Shown here piece by piece: positions 26,341-34,950 of a DNA stretch of 64,000 nt. The position numbers and the translations under genes are program-made. Position 1 is the first letter of the stretch, and the number at the start of each line of letters is the position of its first letter. Origin of the DNA: CAZRCZ01 sp964598765 (GTDB taxonomy: Bacteria > Sumerlaeota > Sumerlaeia > MVZB01 > JAJFLK01); NCBI GenBank assembly GCA_964598765.1, contig CAZRCZ010000006.1, positions 116,432 to 180,431 on the forward strand, read 5' to 3'. Under the pieces are notes generated by a model. It was not told the DNA's origin, searched no databases, and saw only the letters and a list, made by a program, of their open reading frames with translations.

Positions 26341-26413
26341 TGATTTGGTGTGACGGCCTGCGGACTTGTTCGTTCATTTTATCGTGGATCACTGACTCCC
26401 TCGGAGGCTCTCC

Positions 26414-27745
26414 ATCGGCGATTTCCTCAAAGACCTCTTCAAACCCTTCCGGCTCCGTCACCTTCGGAAAGCCCTCTTCCGAATTTTCTTCTGCCTTCTT
26501 TGCCTAGCTGTCGGCGCGGGGCTGATCTGCGTACGGATGGCGCGCCTCGGCGGATTTGGAGGCCCGGGATCGCTTCCGCCGACTTTTCAACTCCTCGATT
26601 CGTCAGGCTTCGACCTCAAGCACACGACAGGGATTCCCTATCCGGCGATAGATCCTGAGGGCGATCTTATCCCAATCGTGGGAATAACGGATTCAGCCAC
26701 TTCCCAATCCTCTTGGGTTATTTGGAGTCTCGCGAAGAAACGGGCAATTTTTCAAAGAGCGGGCCATTTCAATGATGCGTATCCCCAAGCATATCGGCCC
26801 CAATTTCTTTTCAACCCGGTCAAGAAGGAAATTGTAGTAGCCGTCCCGCGACCTTCGAATTCCAAATGGACGAATATACCGACCCTGTTTTCCATCTTTA
26901 GACTCGACGCCGATTCGGGTCAAATCAAAGGCGAACTCGAGATCGAGGGCTTATGGAGCCTTATGGATATATCGCCAGACGGCAATAAATTGCTCCTCAC
27001 GGCGACGCACTGGACGGGTTGGTCAATAACGTATGAGGGGCCATTTCAACCTATAATCCTTGACCTTGAAACCGGAAACAGTCAGAGGGAGAACATCATT
27101 GCGGAGACTACATACTTTGAAACGGACGAGAAACTGATCGTCCTCTTGTTCGGCGGGGTTTATCGTTATGATCTGAAGGAACATCGCTTTTTGTCTGACG
27201 CGGTGTATCGGATCAGAAGGGACGCACGCGGGCGCGAGGCGGAATTGTTGTTGACCGCTAGCTCATGGAAGTCCCCGATGGACGGACGGATTGGTATGAG
27301 AATCTGGCCCTTTACCGATTCGGATCGCGAGAAAAAGGGACTAACCAGATTCGAGGCTGAATCCTGTGCCTTGTCATTTTTTGTCGTTCCGGCAAAATAC
27401 TCCAATGGACTTCCGATTGAAATCGGGTCAAGCGGAAAATTCTACCATTACAGAACCGACACTCGCACGTCTCCGATAAACACGAAAAGAAACGTGATTC
27501 TCATCCACGCCGAAAAGCGTCAAGGCGAATTTGGTAGCTTTTTATCAAATGACTGGTTCTTGGTGGAATTCGGAACCGAAAAAATGCATCTCATTAAATC
27601 GGTCCCGCAAGGCGATGGATTCATGCAATGCCGCTTCGTCAATCAGGATCTGGTCGCCGCGTGGGACAATAAAGCGATACGGTTTTTCCACATTGACGAC
27701 CTATTGCTGGGCGGAATGGATTCTCCGTGGACAGAATCAGATTGA
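26414..27745 (+). CDS. Membrane-anchored WD/beta-propeller-like protein of unknown function, apparent ATC start
   Basis: The first ATG in frame (26537) would cut off a convincing N-terminus. Read from an ATC at 26414 with CGGAGG six bases upstream, the protein gains 41 residues: a basic head (KPFRLRHLRKALF) and a membrane helix (IFFCLLCLAVGAGLI). It then has 443 residues. The body looks propeller-like, with 'DISPDGNKLLLTAT' and 'ILDLETGN' phrases as in WD40/TolB-type blades, and no catalytic motif. Lower GC and more mixed codon use than neighbours hint at transfer. It overlaps the next gene by 19 bp, so the pair is probably one functional unit. A mutated start codon (ATG to ATC) is the alternative. 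Confidence 0.6.
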   Translation: MGDFLKDLFKPFRLRHLRKALFRIFFCLLCLAVGAGLICVRMARLGGFGGPGSLPPTFQLLDSSGFDLKHTTGIPYPAIDPEGDLIPIVGITDSATSQSSWVIWSLAKKRAIFQRAGHFNDAYPQAYRPQFLFNPVKKEIVVAVPRPSNSKWTNIPTLFSIFRLDADSGQIKGELEIEGLWSLMDISPDGNKLLLTATHWTGWSITYEGPFQPIILDLETGNSQRENIIAETTYFETDEKLIVLLFGGVYRYDLKEHRFLSDAVYRIRRDARGREAELLLTASSWKSPMDGRIGMRIWPFTDSDREKKGLTRFEAESCALSFFVVPAKYSNGLPIEIGSSGKFYHYRTDTRTSPINTKRNVILIHAEKRQGEFGSFLSNDWFLVEFGTEKMHLIKSVPQGDGFMQCRFVNQDLVAAWDNKAIRFFHIDDLLLGGMDSPWTESD

Positions 27746-28656
27746 TATCCGACCTCATAATCCAAAATCCATTGGTCCGACTTCGCCTGTGCCGGGCGTC
27801 GGCTTACACGCTTCAAAACATGTTTCTCTTTTTTGTTTTTGCAGTCGTTGGTTCCTCCGCCGTCGTTCGGTTCACGGCTTATCTCGATCTCAAGAAAATG
27901 ATTCAAAACATGCCGCCGGAGATGCGGCGGGAACAAGCATCTTGGACCATCTTGGGGGAAGGAACCGAGGGTTCGATTGGCGTGTTGGGTTGGATTGAAT
28001 TTCTTGCAACGATGACTGAATGGTGGAGTTTTCTGCTCATCTTGTCACCCATGATTACCCGCATTCTCATCGAGGCGAGCAACCTCGTCTTTCGCCGTCT
28101 GCCGAGCGTTCCCGACGACCTTCGGGTCCTTCCGATCTCACCCGCTCAATTGGCGATCGGAACCTTTGACTGGCTTTTTCTAAAATGCGGTATTGTCCTT
28201 GTCCTTGCGTCCTCCTTTTTCATTCTCCCTTCTCGTCCCATGCACGGCGACTTTCTCTTCTTGTTCGGTAGCTTTTTTGACTGGGAGCAGATGCATTACT
28301 TCTTTTATTTCGTTCCTCACCATATTCCCCATTGGTGGTCCTCACATCGGTCTGAAGTCGTATTCTCGGAAAACGAAGTTTGGGTGCTCGGCATTGGTTT
28401 TTGCATGGCGATTCTCCTCTTCTCATTCCACCGCACAATTTTGTCGTGGCAAGCGGAGGGATGGCGTTCGATGAAAAGCCCCTTGGGCGCGGGTTGGGCC
28501 ATGTGGCTGGGGCTGATGATTTGCGCGCGATTAATGTCTCCGCCGTCGAATGGTAACGATTCGTATAGATCACTTCTTCTGATCGTGCTCGCGTATTCGC
28601 TGTTGGTTGTTGGCAGTCTCCCGGCAACGCGATACAGATTGCAAGAATCGAATTGA
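27727..28656 (+). CDS. Polytopic membrane protein, ABC-2-permease-like, unknown function
   Basis: A 309-residue protein with about six hydrophobic segments. The start is GTG inside the previous gene. The stretch DDLRVLPISPAQLAIGTFDW (about 139-158), placed before a membrane helix, resembles the 'pre-helix' loop of ABC-2-type permeases (TPLSPREL-type), which is my reason for the comparison. A large loop, rich in His/Trp/Phe (HYFFYFVPHHIPHWW), lies between helices. No ATPase gene is near, so transport by the usual ABC mechanism is not established. With its partner it makes an unknown two-gene membrane module of lower GC. Confidence 0.5.
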   Translation: MDRIRLISDLIIQNPLVRLRLCRASAYTLQNMFLFFVFAVVGSSAVVRFTAYLDLKKMIQNMPPEMRREQASWTILGEGTEGSIGVLGWIEFLATMTEWWSFLLILSPMITRILIEASNLVFRRLPSVPDDLRVLPISPAQLAIGTFDWLFLKCGIVLVLASSFFILPSRPMHGDFLFLFGSFFDWEQMHYFFYFVPHHIPHWWSSHRSEVVFSENEVWVLGIGFCMAILLFSFHRTILSWQAEGWRSMKSPLGAGWAMWLGLMICARLMSPPSNGNDSYRSLLLIVLAYSLLVVGSLPATRYRLQESN

Positions 28657-28687
28657 AAGCGGGCGAGATTAAATTTAGGAGTATCCC

Positions 28688-29770
28688 ATGAACGTCCAAG
28701 GCAAACGTTACCGAACCGTTTGGGTCGCGGCGAAGCAAGAGCAGAAGGGGTTGGTCATCGAGATGATTGACCAGCGTCGTCTGCCGCATGAGTTTGTGGT
28801 GGCGACTTTGCCGACGCACCGCGAGACGGCGCGGGCGATCCGGGACATGACGATTCGGGGCGCGCCGGCGATCGGCGCGGCGGGGGCTTATGGTCTGGCG
28901 CAGGCCGTCGCCGAGGCGCCGGTGGATGGCTCGCGTGAAAATTTCATTCAAACCGCCCGGGAACTTCTCAAATCCACCCGTCCGACGGCCTACGATTTGT
29001 TTTACGGTCTGGATCACGTCGGCAAAGCCATTGCGGGGGTTGATCCTAAAAATCAAGCGGCGGCGGCGCTCGCCGAAGCCGAACGTCTCGCGGACGAAAG
29101 CGCGGAACGATGCCGGAAAATCGGCGAGCATGGAGCCAAGCTGATCGAATCGGGAACGCGCGTTCTCACCCATTGCAACGCCGGCTGGCTCGCGTGCGTG
29201 GATTGGGGAACGGCGCTATCGCCGATTTATCACGCGCATCGCGCCGGAAGAAAGGTCGCGGTGCTGGCCGACGAAACGCGCCCGCGGCTTCAAGGCGCGA
29301 ACCTCACCGCTTGGGAACTCGGCCAAGAAGGGGTGGATTGCGAGATCATCGCCGACAACGCCGCCGGACTGCTTTTCCGGCGGGGCGAAATTCAACTGGT
29401 CATCACCGGAGCCGACCGGATCGCCGCCAACGGCGACGCCGCCAACAAAATCGGCACGTATGAAAAAGCGGTCTTGGCGCGCGAGCATGGCGTTCCGTTC
29501 TACATCGCCGCGCCCGCCTCGACGTTCGATCTCAACTGCCCGATCGGCGACGCGATTCCGATCGAGGAACGGAGCGCGGATGAAGTTCTCTACGCGCAGG
29601 GGCGGATGGACGACGGGAAGTTGGGTCGGGTTCGTCTGGCTCCCGAAGGGGCGCGAGCTCGCAATCCGGCGTTCGACGTGACTCCGGCAAAATTGATCGC
29701 GGGATTGATCACCGAATTCGGGGTTATCAAGGCGGGGGCGAAGAGCATAGCGAAAGTTTTGAAGAGATGA
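28688..29770 (+). CDS. mtnA: S-methyl-5-thioribose-1-phosphate isomerase MtnA
   Basis: MtnA converts methylthioribose-1-phosphate to methylthioribulose-1-phosphate in the methionine salvage pathway. The phosphate-binding DMTIRGAPAIGAAGAYG (53-69), catalytic C163 in THCNAGWLA and D243 in ITGADRIAANGD match the B. subtilis enzyme (C160/D240). At 360 residues it is full length. A good Shine-Dalgarno (AGGAG) precedes the ATG. No other mtn gene is in the window. The relatives eIF2B-alpha and ribose-1,5-bisphosphate isomerase are less likely, given the exact motif match. A near-perfect inverted repeat follows at once and may end the transcript. Confidence 0.94.
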   Translation: MNVQGKRYRTVWVAAKQEQKGLVIEMIDQRRLPHEFVVATLPTHRETARAIRDMTIRGAPAIGAAGAYGLAQAVAEAPVDGSRENFIQTARELLKSTRPTAYDLFYGLDHVGKAIAGVDPKNQAAAALAEAERLADESAERCRKIGEHGAKLIESGTRVLTHCNAGWLACVDWGTALSPIYHAHRAGRKVAVLADETRPRLQGANLTAWELGQEGVDCEIIADNAAGLLFRRGEIQLVITGADRIAANGDAANKIGTYEKAVLAREHGVPFYIAAPASTFDLNCPIGDAIPIEERSADEVLYAQGRMDDGKLGRVRLAPEGARARNPAFDVTPAKLIAGLITEFGVIKAGAKSIAKVLKR

Positions 29771-29876
29771 AGATTAAACACGAAGACACGAAGAAGGCAC
29801 AATGAGCACGAAGGATAAAAATACGATTCTCTCCTTTGTGTTCTTTGTGCCTTCTTCGTGTCTTCGTGTTTAAGAA
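29771..29876. repeat. Family A inverted repeat, near-perfect (copy A5)
   Basis: Left arm 29772-29815 (AAACACGAAGACACGAAGAA and on) and right arm 29831-29874 (CTTCTTCGTGTCTTCGTGTT at its end) pair over about 40 nt with few mismatches and a short loop. It is the cleanest copy in the window. In RNA it would form a long hairpin directly after mtnA. Confidence 0.9.
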
Positions 29877-29879
29877 TTT

Positions 29880-29908
29880 TTGTCTTCTTCCGCCTCGGCG
29901 GCTATAAT
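29880..29908 (+). promoter_or_regulatory. Sigma-70-type promoter for the GH57 gene
   Basis: TTGTCT (29880-29885), a 17-nt spacer and a consensus TATAAT (29903-29908), 38 bp before the start codon. Confidence 0.5.
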
Positions 29909-29946
29909 CCGTCTCGCGTTGTCGTCCGCATTTCAGGAAATTCGCC

Positions 29947-31542
29947 ATGCCTCCTTCGGGTTATTTCTGCCTTGTTCTTCACGCGCATTTGCCCTTTGTG
30001 CGGCATCCCGAATATGAGGATTGCCTCGAAGAGCGATGGTTTTTCGAGACAATGACCGAAAGTTATCTTCCGCTTTTGCGGGTGATGGAAGGGTGGCGGC
30101 GGGACGGGATTGATTTTCGGCTGACGATGTCGCTCACGGCGACGCTCGTCGCCATGATGAACGATCCGCTACTGCGCGGGCGATATGCGCGGTATCTCGA
30201 CGGGCGGATCGAGCTGGCGGAGAAGGAAATCGTGCGGACCGAGGGGACGCCGGAGTTCAACGCGACGGCGCGAATGTATTTGCGGAGATTTCTGGCCTGT
30301 CGCGAACTTTACGAAAAACGACGGCGGGATATAGCGTCGGCGTTTCGCGCGTTTTTCGAATCGGGAAATCTGGAATTATGCGCATGTAGCGCGACGCACG
30401 CCTATCTGCCCCTCCTGGGCGTCAATTCCGCCGCCGTGCGCGCGCAGGTCCGCTGGGGCGTCCAACAACACCGCGAAAATTTCGGCTCGCCTCCCGAAGG
30501 GATGTGGAACGCCGAATGCGCCTACTATCCAGGGTTGGAGGAAATTCTCAAATCGTCCCGCGTCTCCTACTTTTTCGCCGAGAGCCACGGCGTTCTTTAC
30601 GCGGATCGTCGGCCGAGGGACGGAGTGTTTGCGCCAATCGCGTGTAAAAACGGCGTTGCCGTCTTCGGGCGCGACACCGTGACGGCGCGCGCCGTCTGGA
30701 ACGCCGACGAGGGGTATCCGGGCGATTTTCGATACCGCGAATACTACCGCGACGCGGGATTTGATCTTGGCGCCGATTACGTCGCTCGGTACATCCATGA
30801 GAGCGGTCTGCGCGTCGCCACGGGAATCAAATACAACAAGATTACGGGACCCGGCGTCACGTTGGAAAAAAAAGAGCCTTACAGCGAGACGGAAGCCGGC
30901 GGCGCAATTTCGCAACACGCGGAGAATTTCTTGCTCAATCGCCGATTGCAGGTTCGCCATCTTTCACGGCTGATGAGTCATCCGCCGATTTTGGTTTCGC
31001 CTTACGACGCCGAATTGTTCGGACATTGGTGGTTCGAAGGGCCCCTCTGGTTGGACAAGGTGATGCGCGGGTTTTGCGACCCCGCGAGCGCAATCAAGCC
31101 GATCACCCCATCCGAGTATCTTCGGCTCCATATTCCCCTTCAAACCGCGACGCCGTGTCAGAGTTCATGGGGGGATCGGGGCTACGCGGGGGTTTGGCTG
31201 GACAAGAGCAACGATTGGATTTATCCGCATTTGCACGTCGCGGCGGATCGCATGAGCAAGCTTGCGGGAAAATTCAAGGGAACCGGGGATCCGATTTTGC
31301 GTCGCGTCCTAAACCAAATGGCGCGCGAGTTGATGCTGGCGCAAAGCTCCGACTGGGCATTCATCATGAAAACCAAGACGATGGCGGATTACGCGATTCG
31401 CAGGACCAAAAGCCACCTTCTCGCCGTGAGCGATTTGTTCGATCAAATCAATCGCGACGCGATTGACGCGGCGTCTCTGATTGATCTGGAATCACGAAAC
31501 AATGTGTTCCCCAATCTGCAATTTGAAATCCATGCGGATTGA
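29947..31542 (+). CDS. GH57 alpha-glucan branching enzyme-type glycoside hydrolase
   Basis: A 531-residue GH57 protein. These enzymes cut and re-form alpha-1,4/1,6 links in glycogen-like glucans in the cytoplasm. YFCLVLHAHLPFVRHPE at the start, the nucleophile E190 in GMWNAECAY and the acid/base D354 in SPYDAELFGHWW match the branching-enzyme branch (nucleophile and acid/base of the archaeal enzyme lie at nearly the same numbers). The CQSSWGDRGYAGVWLDKSND block and a helical C-terminal domain (SSDWAFIMKTKTMADYA) also fit. AGGAAA precedes the ATG. There is no signal peptide. Glycogen storage is implied; glgA/glgC are not seen here. Confidence 0.9.
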   Translation: MPPSGYFCLVLHAHLPFVRHPEYEDCLEERWFFETMTESYLPLLRVMEGWRRDGIDFRLTMSLTATLVAMMNDPLLRGRYARYLDGRIELAEKEIVRTEGTPEFNATARMYLRRFLACRELYEKRRRDIASAFRAFFESGNLELCACSATHAYLPLLGVNSAAVRAQVRWGVQQHRENFGSPPEGMWNAECAYYPGLEEILKSSRVSYFFAESHGVLYADRRPRDGVFAPIACKNGVAVFGRDTVTARAVWNADEGYPGDFRYREYYRDAGFDLGADYVARYIHESGLRVATGIKYNKITGPGVTLEKKEPYSETEAGGAISQHAENFLLNRRLQVRHLSRLMSHPPILVSPYDAELFGHWWFEGPLWLDKVMRGFCDPASAIKPITPSEYLRLHIPLQTATPCQSSWGDRGYAGVWLDKSNDWIYPHLHVAADRMSKLAGKFKGTGDPILRRVLNQMARELMLAQSSDWAFIMKTKTMADYAIRRTKSHLLAVSDLFDQINRDAIDAASLIDLESRNNVFPNLQFEIHAD

Positions 31543-31676
31543 AAACCGCCAAGACGCCAAGCGAGAAGCCTCAGATTTCACAGATGGCACAGATTGAAAT
31601 ATTACTCTGTAAAGCCGGACCTATCAGAGTGATGCATCTTTTCTTAATCTGTGTCATCCGTGAAATCTGTGGCTAT
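31541..31676. repeat. Family A-like composite repeat (copy A6)
   Basis: AAAACCGCCAAGACGCCAAG begins it. CAGATTTCACAGATGGCACA (from 31572) is answered by the inverted TGTGTCATCCGTGAAATCTG (from 31650). The regulator gene's stop codon (TAG) lies in its right edge. Confidence 0.75.
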
Positions 31677-33178
31677 TCTGTCCTTTCCGCCTCGATGTTG
31701 GTCTTGAGCTGGATGCCGTATTTCACCATGCGTTTGCGGAGCGTCGAGCGGGTGATGCCGAGAAGTTTGGCGGCCTGCGCTTGGTTGCCTTGAACGTGGA
31801 CCAACGCGTCGCGGATCAGGCACCGCTCGATCAGATCGAAGGCGTCCTCCTTGTCGCCGGCTTGGCGGAGCCGGCGGACCTCGTCGAAAACCGGAAGCAT
31901 CAATGCGTCCAATCCCCGTTCCTCCGGAGCCGATTCGGATGAAGAAGCGGAAATTCCGGCGCGTGAAGCTGCGGCGCGTCCTCTCGATGCCTTCTCGCCC
32001 AGTTGCAGATCATCGGGCAGAAGAACCTGTCCTTTTACGCGAACGAGTGAATTCTTAAGCACATTTTCCAATTCGCGCACGTTGCCCGGCCAATCGTAAG
32101 CATCCAAGGATTCGAGCGCCTCCTTGGCGATGGTGACCTTGCCTCCCAAATCGGCGCCGAAACGCTCGATGAAATATTCGACCAACAGAGGAAGGTCCTC
32201 CTTGCGCTCACGCAAGGGAGGAAGATGAATGTTGACGACGTTCAGGCGATAAAAGAGGTCTTCGCGGAATTGCTTGTTCTTGATCATCTCGCGCAGGTCG
32301 CGATTGGTGGCCGCGATGATGCGGACGTTGACGCGGATGGGAGACGAGCCGCCGATCCGCTCGAATTCCTTTTCCTGAATCACGCGGAGCAATTTGGTTT
32401 GTGTGGAAACGGAGAGTTCGCCGATTTCGTCGAGGAAAAGCGTCCCGCCGTCGGCGACTTCAAATTTGCCGATCTTGCGGGCGTGCGCTCCCGTGAAGGC
32501 TCCTCGCTCGTGGCCGAAAAGTTCGCTCTCCAGAAGCAATTCGGGGATCGCCCCGCAATTGATCGCGAGGAACCGCCGCTCGTGACGGTCGCTGTGGTGA
32601 TAAATCGCGCGGGCAACGAGTTCCTTGCCCGTGCCCGTTTCGCCGGTGATAAGGATCGGGATATTGCGCGCGGCGACGCGACCGATTTCCTTATAGACCG
32701 CCTGCATCGCCTCGGATTTGCCGATGATCCCCTGCGCGTAATCTTCCTTGCTGAGGAGGGGCTGATAGGAGACGACCGATTTCATGCTCTCCGAGGAGCG
32801 AATGGCGTCGCGGATCAGTTGTTTGACCTTTTGAATCTCGAACGGCTTGAGAACGTAATCGTAAGCGCCGGCCTTCATTGCCTCGATGGCGGTTTGCGTC
32901 GAGGCGTAGGCGGTCATGATGATGACAAGCGCTTTGGGATCGAGGCGGCGGATTTCGCGCAGGGTCTCGATGCCGTCCATTCCCGTCATGCGCACGTCGG
33001 CCAAGACCAGATCGGGGTTTTTATCGCGGAAAAGCGCGAGACCCTCCGCGGCGCTTTTCGCAAGATGAAGCTCGTAGTTTTCCTTTTCAAGGACGCGCTT
33101 GAAGGAATACAACACGTCCTTTTCGTCGTCTATGATGAGCAGGGAATGTTTTCGGTCGTCGTCGTTGTCTGCCGTCAT
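31673..33178 (-). CDS. NtrC-family sigma-54-dependent response regulator
   Basis: A 501-residue regulator. The receiver domain (about 12-125) has phospho-acceptor D61 in LVLADVRMTGMDG and K111. The AAA+ domain (about 148-385) has Walker A GETGTGKE (179-186), the sigma-54-contacting GAFTGA (226-231) and Walker B GGTLFLDEIGE. The Fis-type helix-turn-helix lies at about 465-495 (NQAQAAKLLGITRSTLRKRM). It would activate RpoN-dependent promoters when phosphorylated. Its ATG overlaps the kinase stop (ATGA), a firm sign that the kinase is its partner. The last residues and stop lie in a repeat. It is the final gene of the Bat cluster, so that cluster is a plausible target. Confidence 0.95.
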   Translation of the reverse strand: MTADNDDDRKHSLLIIDDEKDVLYSFKRVLEKENYELHLAKSAAEGLALFRDKNPDLVLADVRMTGMDGIETLREIRRLDPKALVIIMTAYASTQTAIEAMKAGAYDYVLKPFEIQKVKQLIRDAIRSSESMKSVVSYQPLLSKEDYAQGIIGKSEAMQAVYKEIGRVAARNIPILITGETGTGKELVARAIYHHSDRHERRFLAINCGAIPELLLESELFGHERGAFTGAHARKIGKFEVADGGTLFLDEIGELSVSTQTKLLRVIQEKEFERIGGSSPIRVNVRIIAATNRDLREMIKNKQFREDLFYRLNVVNIHLPPLRERKEDLPLLVEYFIERFGADLGGKVTIAKEALESLDAYDWPGNVRELENVLKNSLVRVKGQVLLPDDLQLGEKASRGRAAASRAGISASSSESAPEERGLDALMLPVFDEVRRLRQAGDKEDAFDLIERCLIRDALVHVQGNQAQAAKLLGITRSTLRKRMVKYGIQLKTNIEAERTE

Positions 33179-34950
33179 GATTCCCGTTGCCGATCCGCGG
33201 CGGGGAGAAGAATTTCAAAGGTCGTCCCGCGTCCGACTCGGCTCCGCACCTTCAGCGTCCCGCCGTGTTGGGTGATGATTCTCCGGCTGATGAAGAGTCC
33301 CAGCCCCGTTCCGCGGTCGCGCATCGAAAAGTAGGGTGTGAAAATTTTCTGCATTTTTTCCTCGGAAATTCCGCGCCCCTCGTCTCTCACCCGGATTTCG
33401 ACACGGTCCATCCCGTCCATCTTACTTCGCCCCGTCGAGATCCGCAAACATTCCCCGCCGTCCCGCATCGCCTCAAGTCCGTTGATCGCCAAGTTCAAAA
33501 CCGCCTGCTCGATCTGCCCCGGATCCACGAGAACCGGCGGAAGGGACTCCCGCAAATGTTTGCGGATGCGCAAATTCATTGCGGCGGCTTTGTGACCGAC
33601 CAACATGCAAACGTCCTCGACGATCTGATTGACGTTGGCGCTGACGGTTTCCCCTTGTTGGGAGCGGGAGAAATCGAGAACCTGATCCACAATGTTGTTG
33701 ATGTGCTTCAATTTGGTTTGCATGACGCCCAAATCCCGTTTGCTCTCTTTGGAGAGCGCCGAATCCGCCCGCACGGTGTGGACCAACATGCTGAGGATCG
33801 TGAGGGGATTGCGAATCTCATGGGCGATTTCCGCCGACAACGTGCCGAGGAGGGAGAATTTTTCAGCCTGCCGCAGAAGCTCCTCGCTACGAAAGACGCG
33901 CTGATAGCGTTGCGCGTTGATGATGGCGACGGCGGCGTGTCCGGCAAAGACACGCATCAGCGCGATTTCCTCATCGCTGAAAATCCGGGGTTGCGCCGTG
34001 TAAATGTTCAAGACGCCGATGAGTTTGTCGAGAAAGACCATGGGAATCGCCAAGAGGGAGCAAAGCCCCGATTCGCGCGCGACGCGCCGGAGGCGATAAA
34101 GTTTCTCCTTCCGCACGTCGGCGACGTATAGAGGCTTTCGCGTCTGGATGATTTGACCGATCACGCTCGGCGCGGCGGGGAAACGTTTTCGATTGATGTA
34201 GTCCGCCGAAACTTCGCCGGAGACTGACTTGATCTCGAAATTTTCACCTTTATCATCCAACAATACGATGGAGCAGACTCGCGCGCCGACCAACCGGAGA
34301 ACTTCGTCGGTCACCCGCCGCAGGACGTCCTCCAACAACGGCTCGGAGACGACCGCCCCCGCGACGTTAAAGAGCGTGGCAAGGCGCTCGGCCTTCCCGC
34401 GATTTTCCTCGTAGAGATGCGCGGCGTGCATGACCCGCCCCGATTGCGCGGCGATGGCGACGAGCAAATCCTGATCGTCGCCGGTGAAGGCGTTGAGTTT
34501 GTTGCTGTCCACGTTGATGACGCCGACCACCTCGCCGCCGATGATGAGGGGAACTGCAAGCTCGCTTTTCACGTCCGTCTTGATCCGAACGTAGTGCGGA
34601 CTCCGCCGCACGTCGCCGACGAGAAGGGGTCTGCCGGTCTTGGCCACCCACCCGGTCACGCCTTCGCCGATGCGTAACTTGAGTCTGGCCGCGCGGGACT
34701 GATCAATGTTGTCCGCGATTTGGATGTTGAGGACCCCTTGGGCGCGGTCGATCAGGATGAGGGACCCGCTGGTGGCGCGAGTGACTTTGACCGCCTCCTT
34801 CAAAATCGAGCGCAAAATCGCCTCGCTCCGTTGGGTGGTCGTGAGAACGTTGGAGATATTGTAGAGAACGCGCAGACGCTCCAGTTTGGAGACGCGATCC
34901 TCCCAACGACGCTGAACCATGGACGATTTTGAGACCGGACGCAGGGTCAC
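33175..34950 (-). CDS. Soluble sensor histidine kinase with two GAF domains
   Basis: From the GTG at 34950 the kinase has 591 residues: two GAF domains (about 24-178 and 183-346), a dimerisation helix with H377 in LSAEIAHEIRNPLT, and an HATPase domain (NLAINGLEAMRDGG, DEGRGISEEKM, RGTGLGLFISRRI). No membrane segment is seen, so it senses a cytoplasmic small molecule, redox state or gas. I chose GTG because it overlaps the upstream TGA as GTGA; the ATG at 34920 is the alternative. It is coupled at both ends: to the BatE-like gene upstream and to its regulator downstream. This ties the two-component system to the Bat genes. Confidence 0.92.
   Translation of the reverse strand: MTLRPVSKSSMVQRRWEDRVSKLERLRVLYNISNVLTTTQRSEAILRSILKEAVKVTRATSGSLILIDRAQGVLNIQIADNIDQSRAARLKLRIGEGVTGWVAKTGRPLLVGDVRRSPHYVRIKTDVKSELAVPLIIGGEVVGVINVDSNKLNAFTGDDQDLLVAIAAQSGRVMHAAHLYEENRGKAERLATLFNVAGAVVSEPLLEDVLRRVTDEVLRLVGARVCSIVLLDDKGENFEIKSVSGEVSADYINRKRFPAAPSVIGQIIQTRKPLYVADVRKEKLYRLRRVARESGLCSLLAIPMVFLDKLIGVLNIYTAQPRIFSDEEIALMRVFAGHAAVAIINAQRYQRVFRSEELLRQAEKFSLLGTLSAEIAHEIRNPLTILSMLVHTVRADSALSKESKRDLGVMQTKLKHINNIVDQVLDFSRSQQGETVSANVNQIVEDVCMLVGHKAAAMNLRIRKHLRESLPPVLVDPGQIEQAVLNLAINGLEAMRDGGECLRISTGRSKMDGMDRVEIRVRDEGRGISEEKMQKIFTPYFSMRDRGTGLGLFISRRIITQHGGTLKVRSRVGRGTTFEILLPAADRQRES

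Noticed and set aside
31541..31676. Riboswitch or tRNA in the gap after the GH57 gene
   Set aside because: The structure is explained by the inverted family A-like repeat; no tRNA arms or known riboswitch core are visible.
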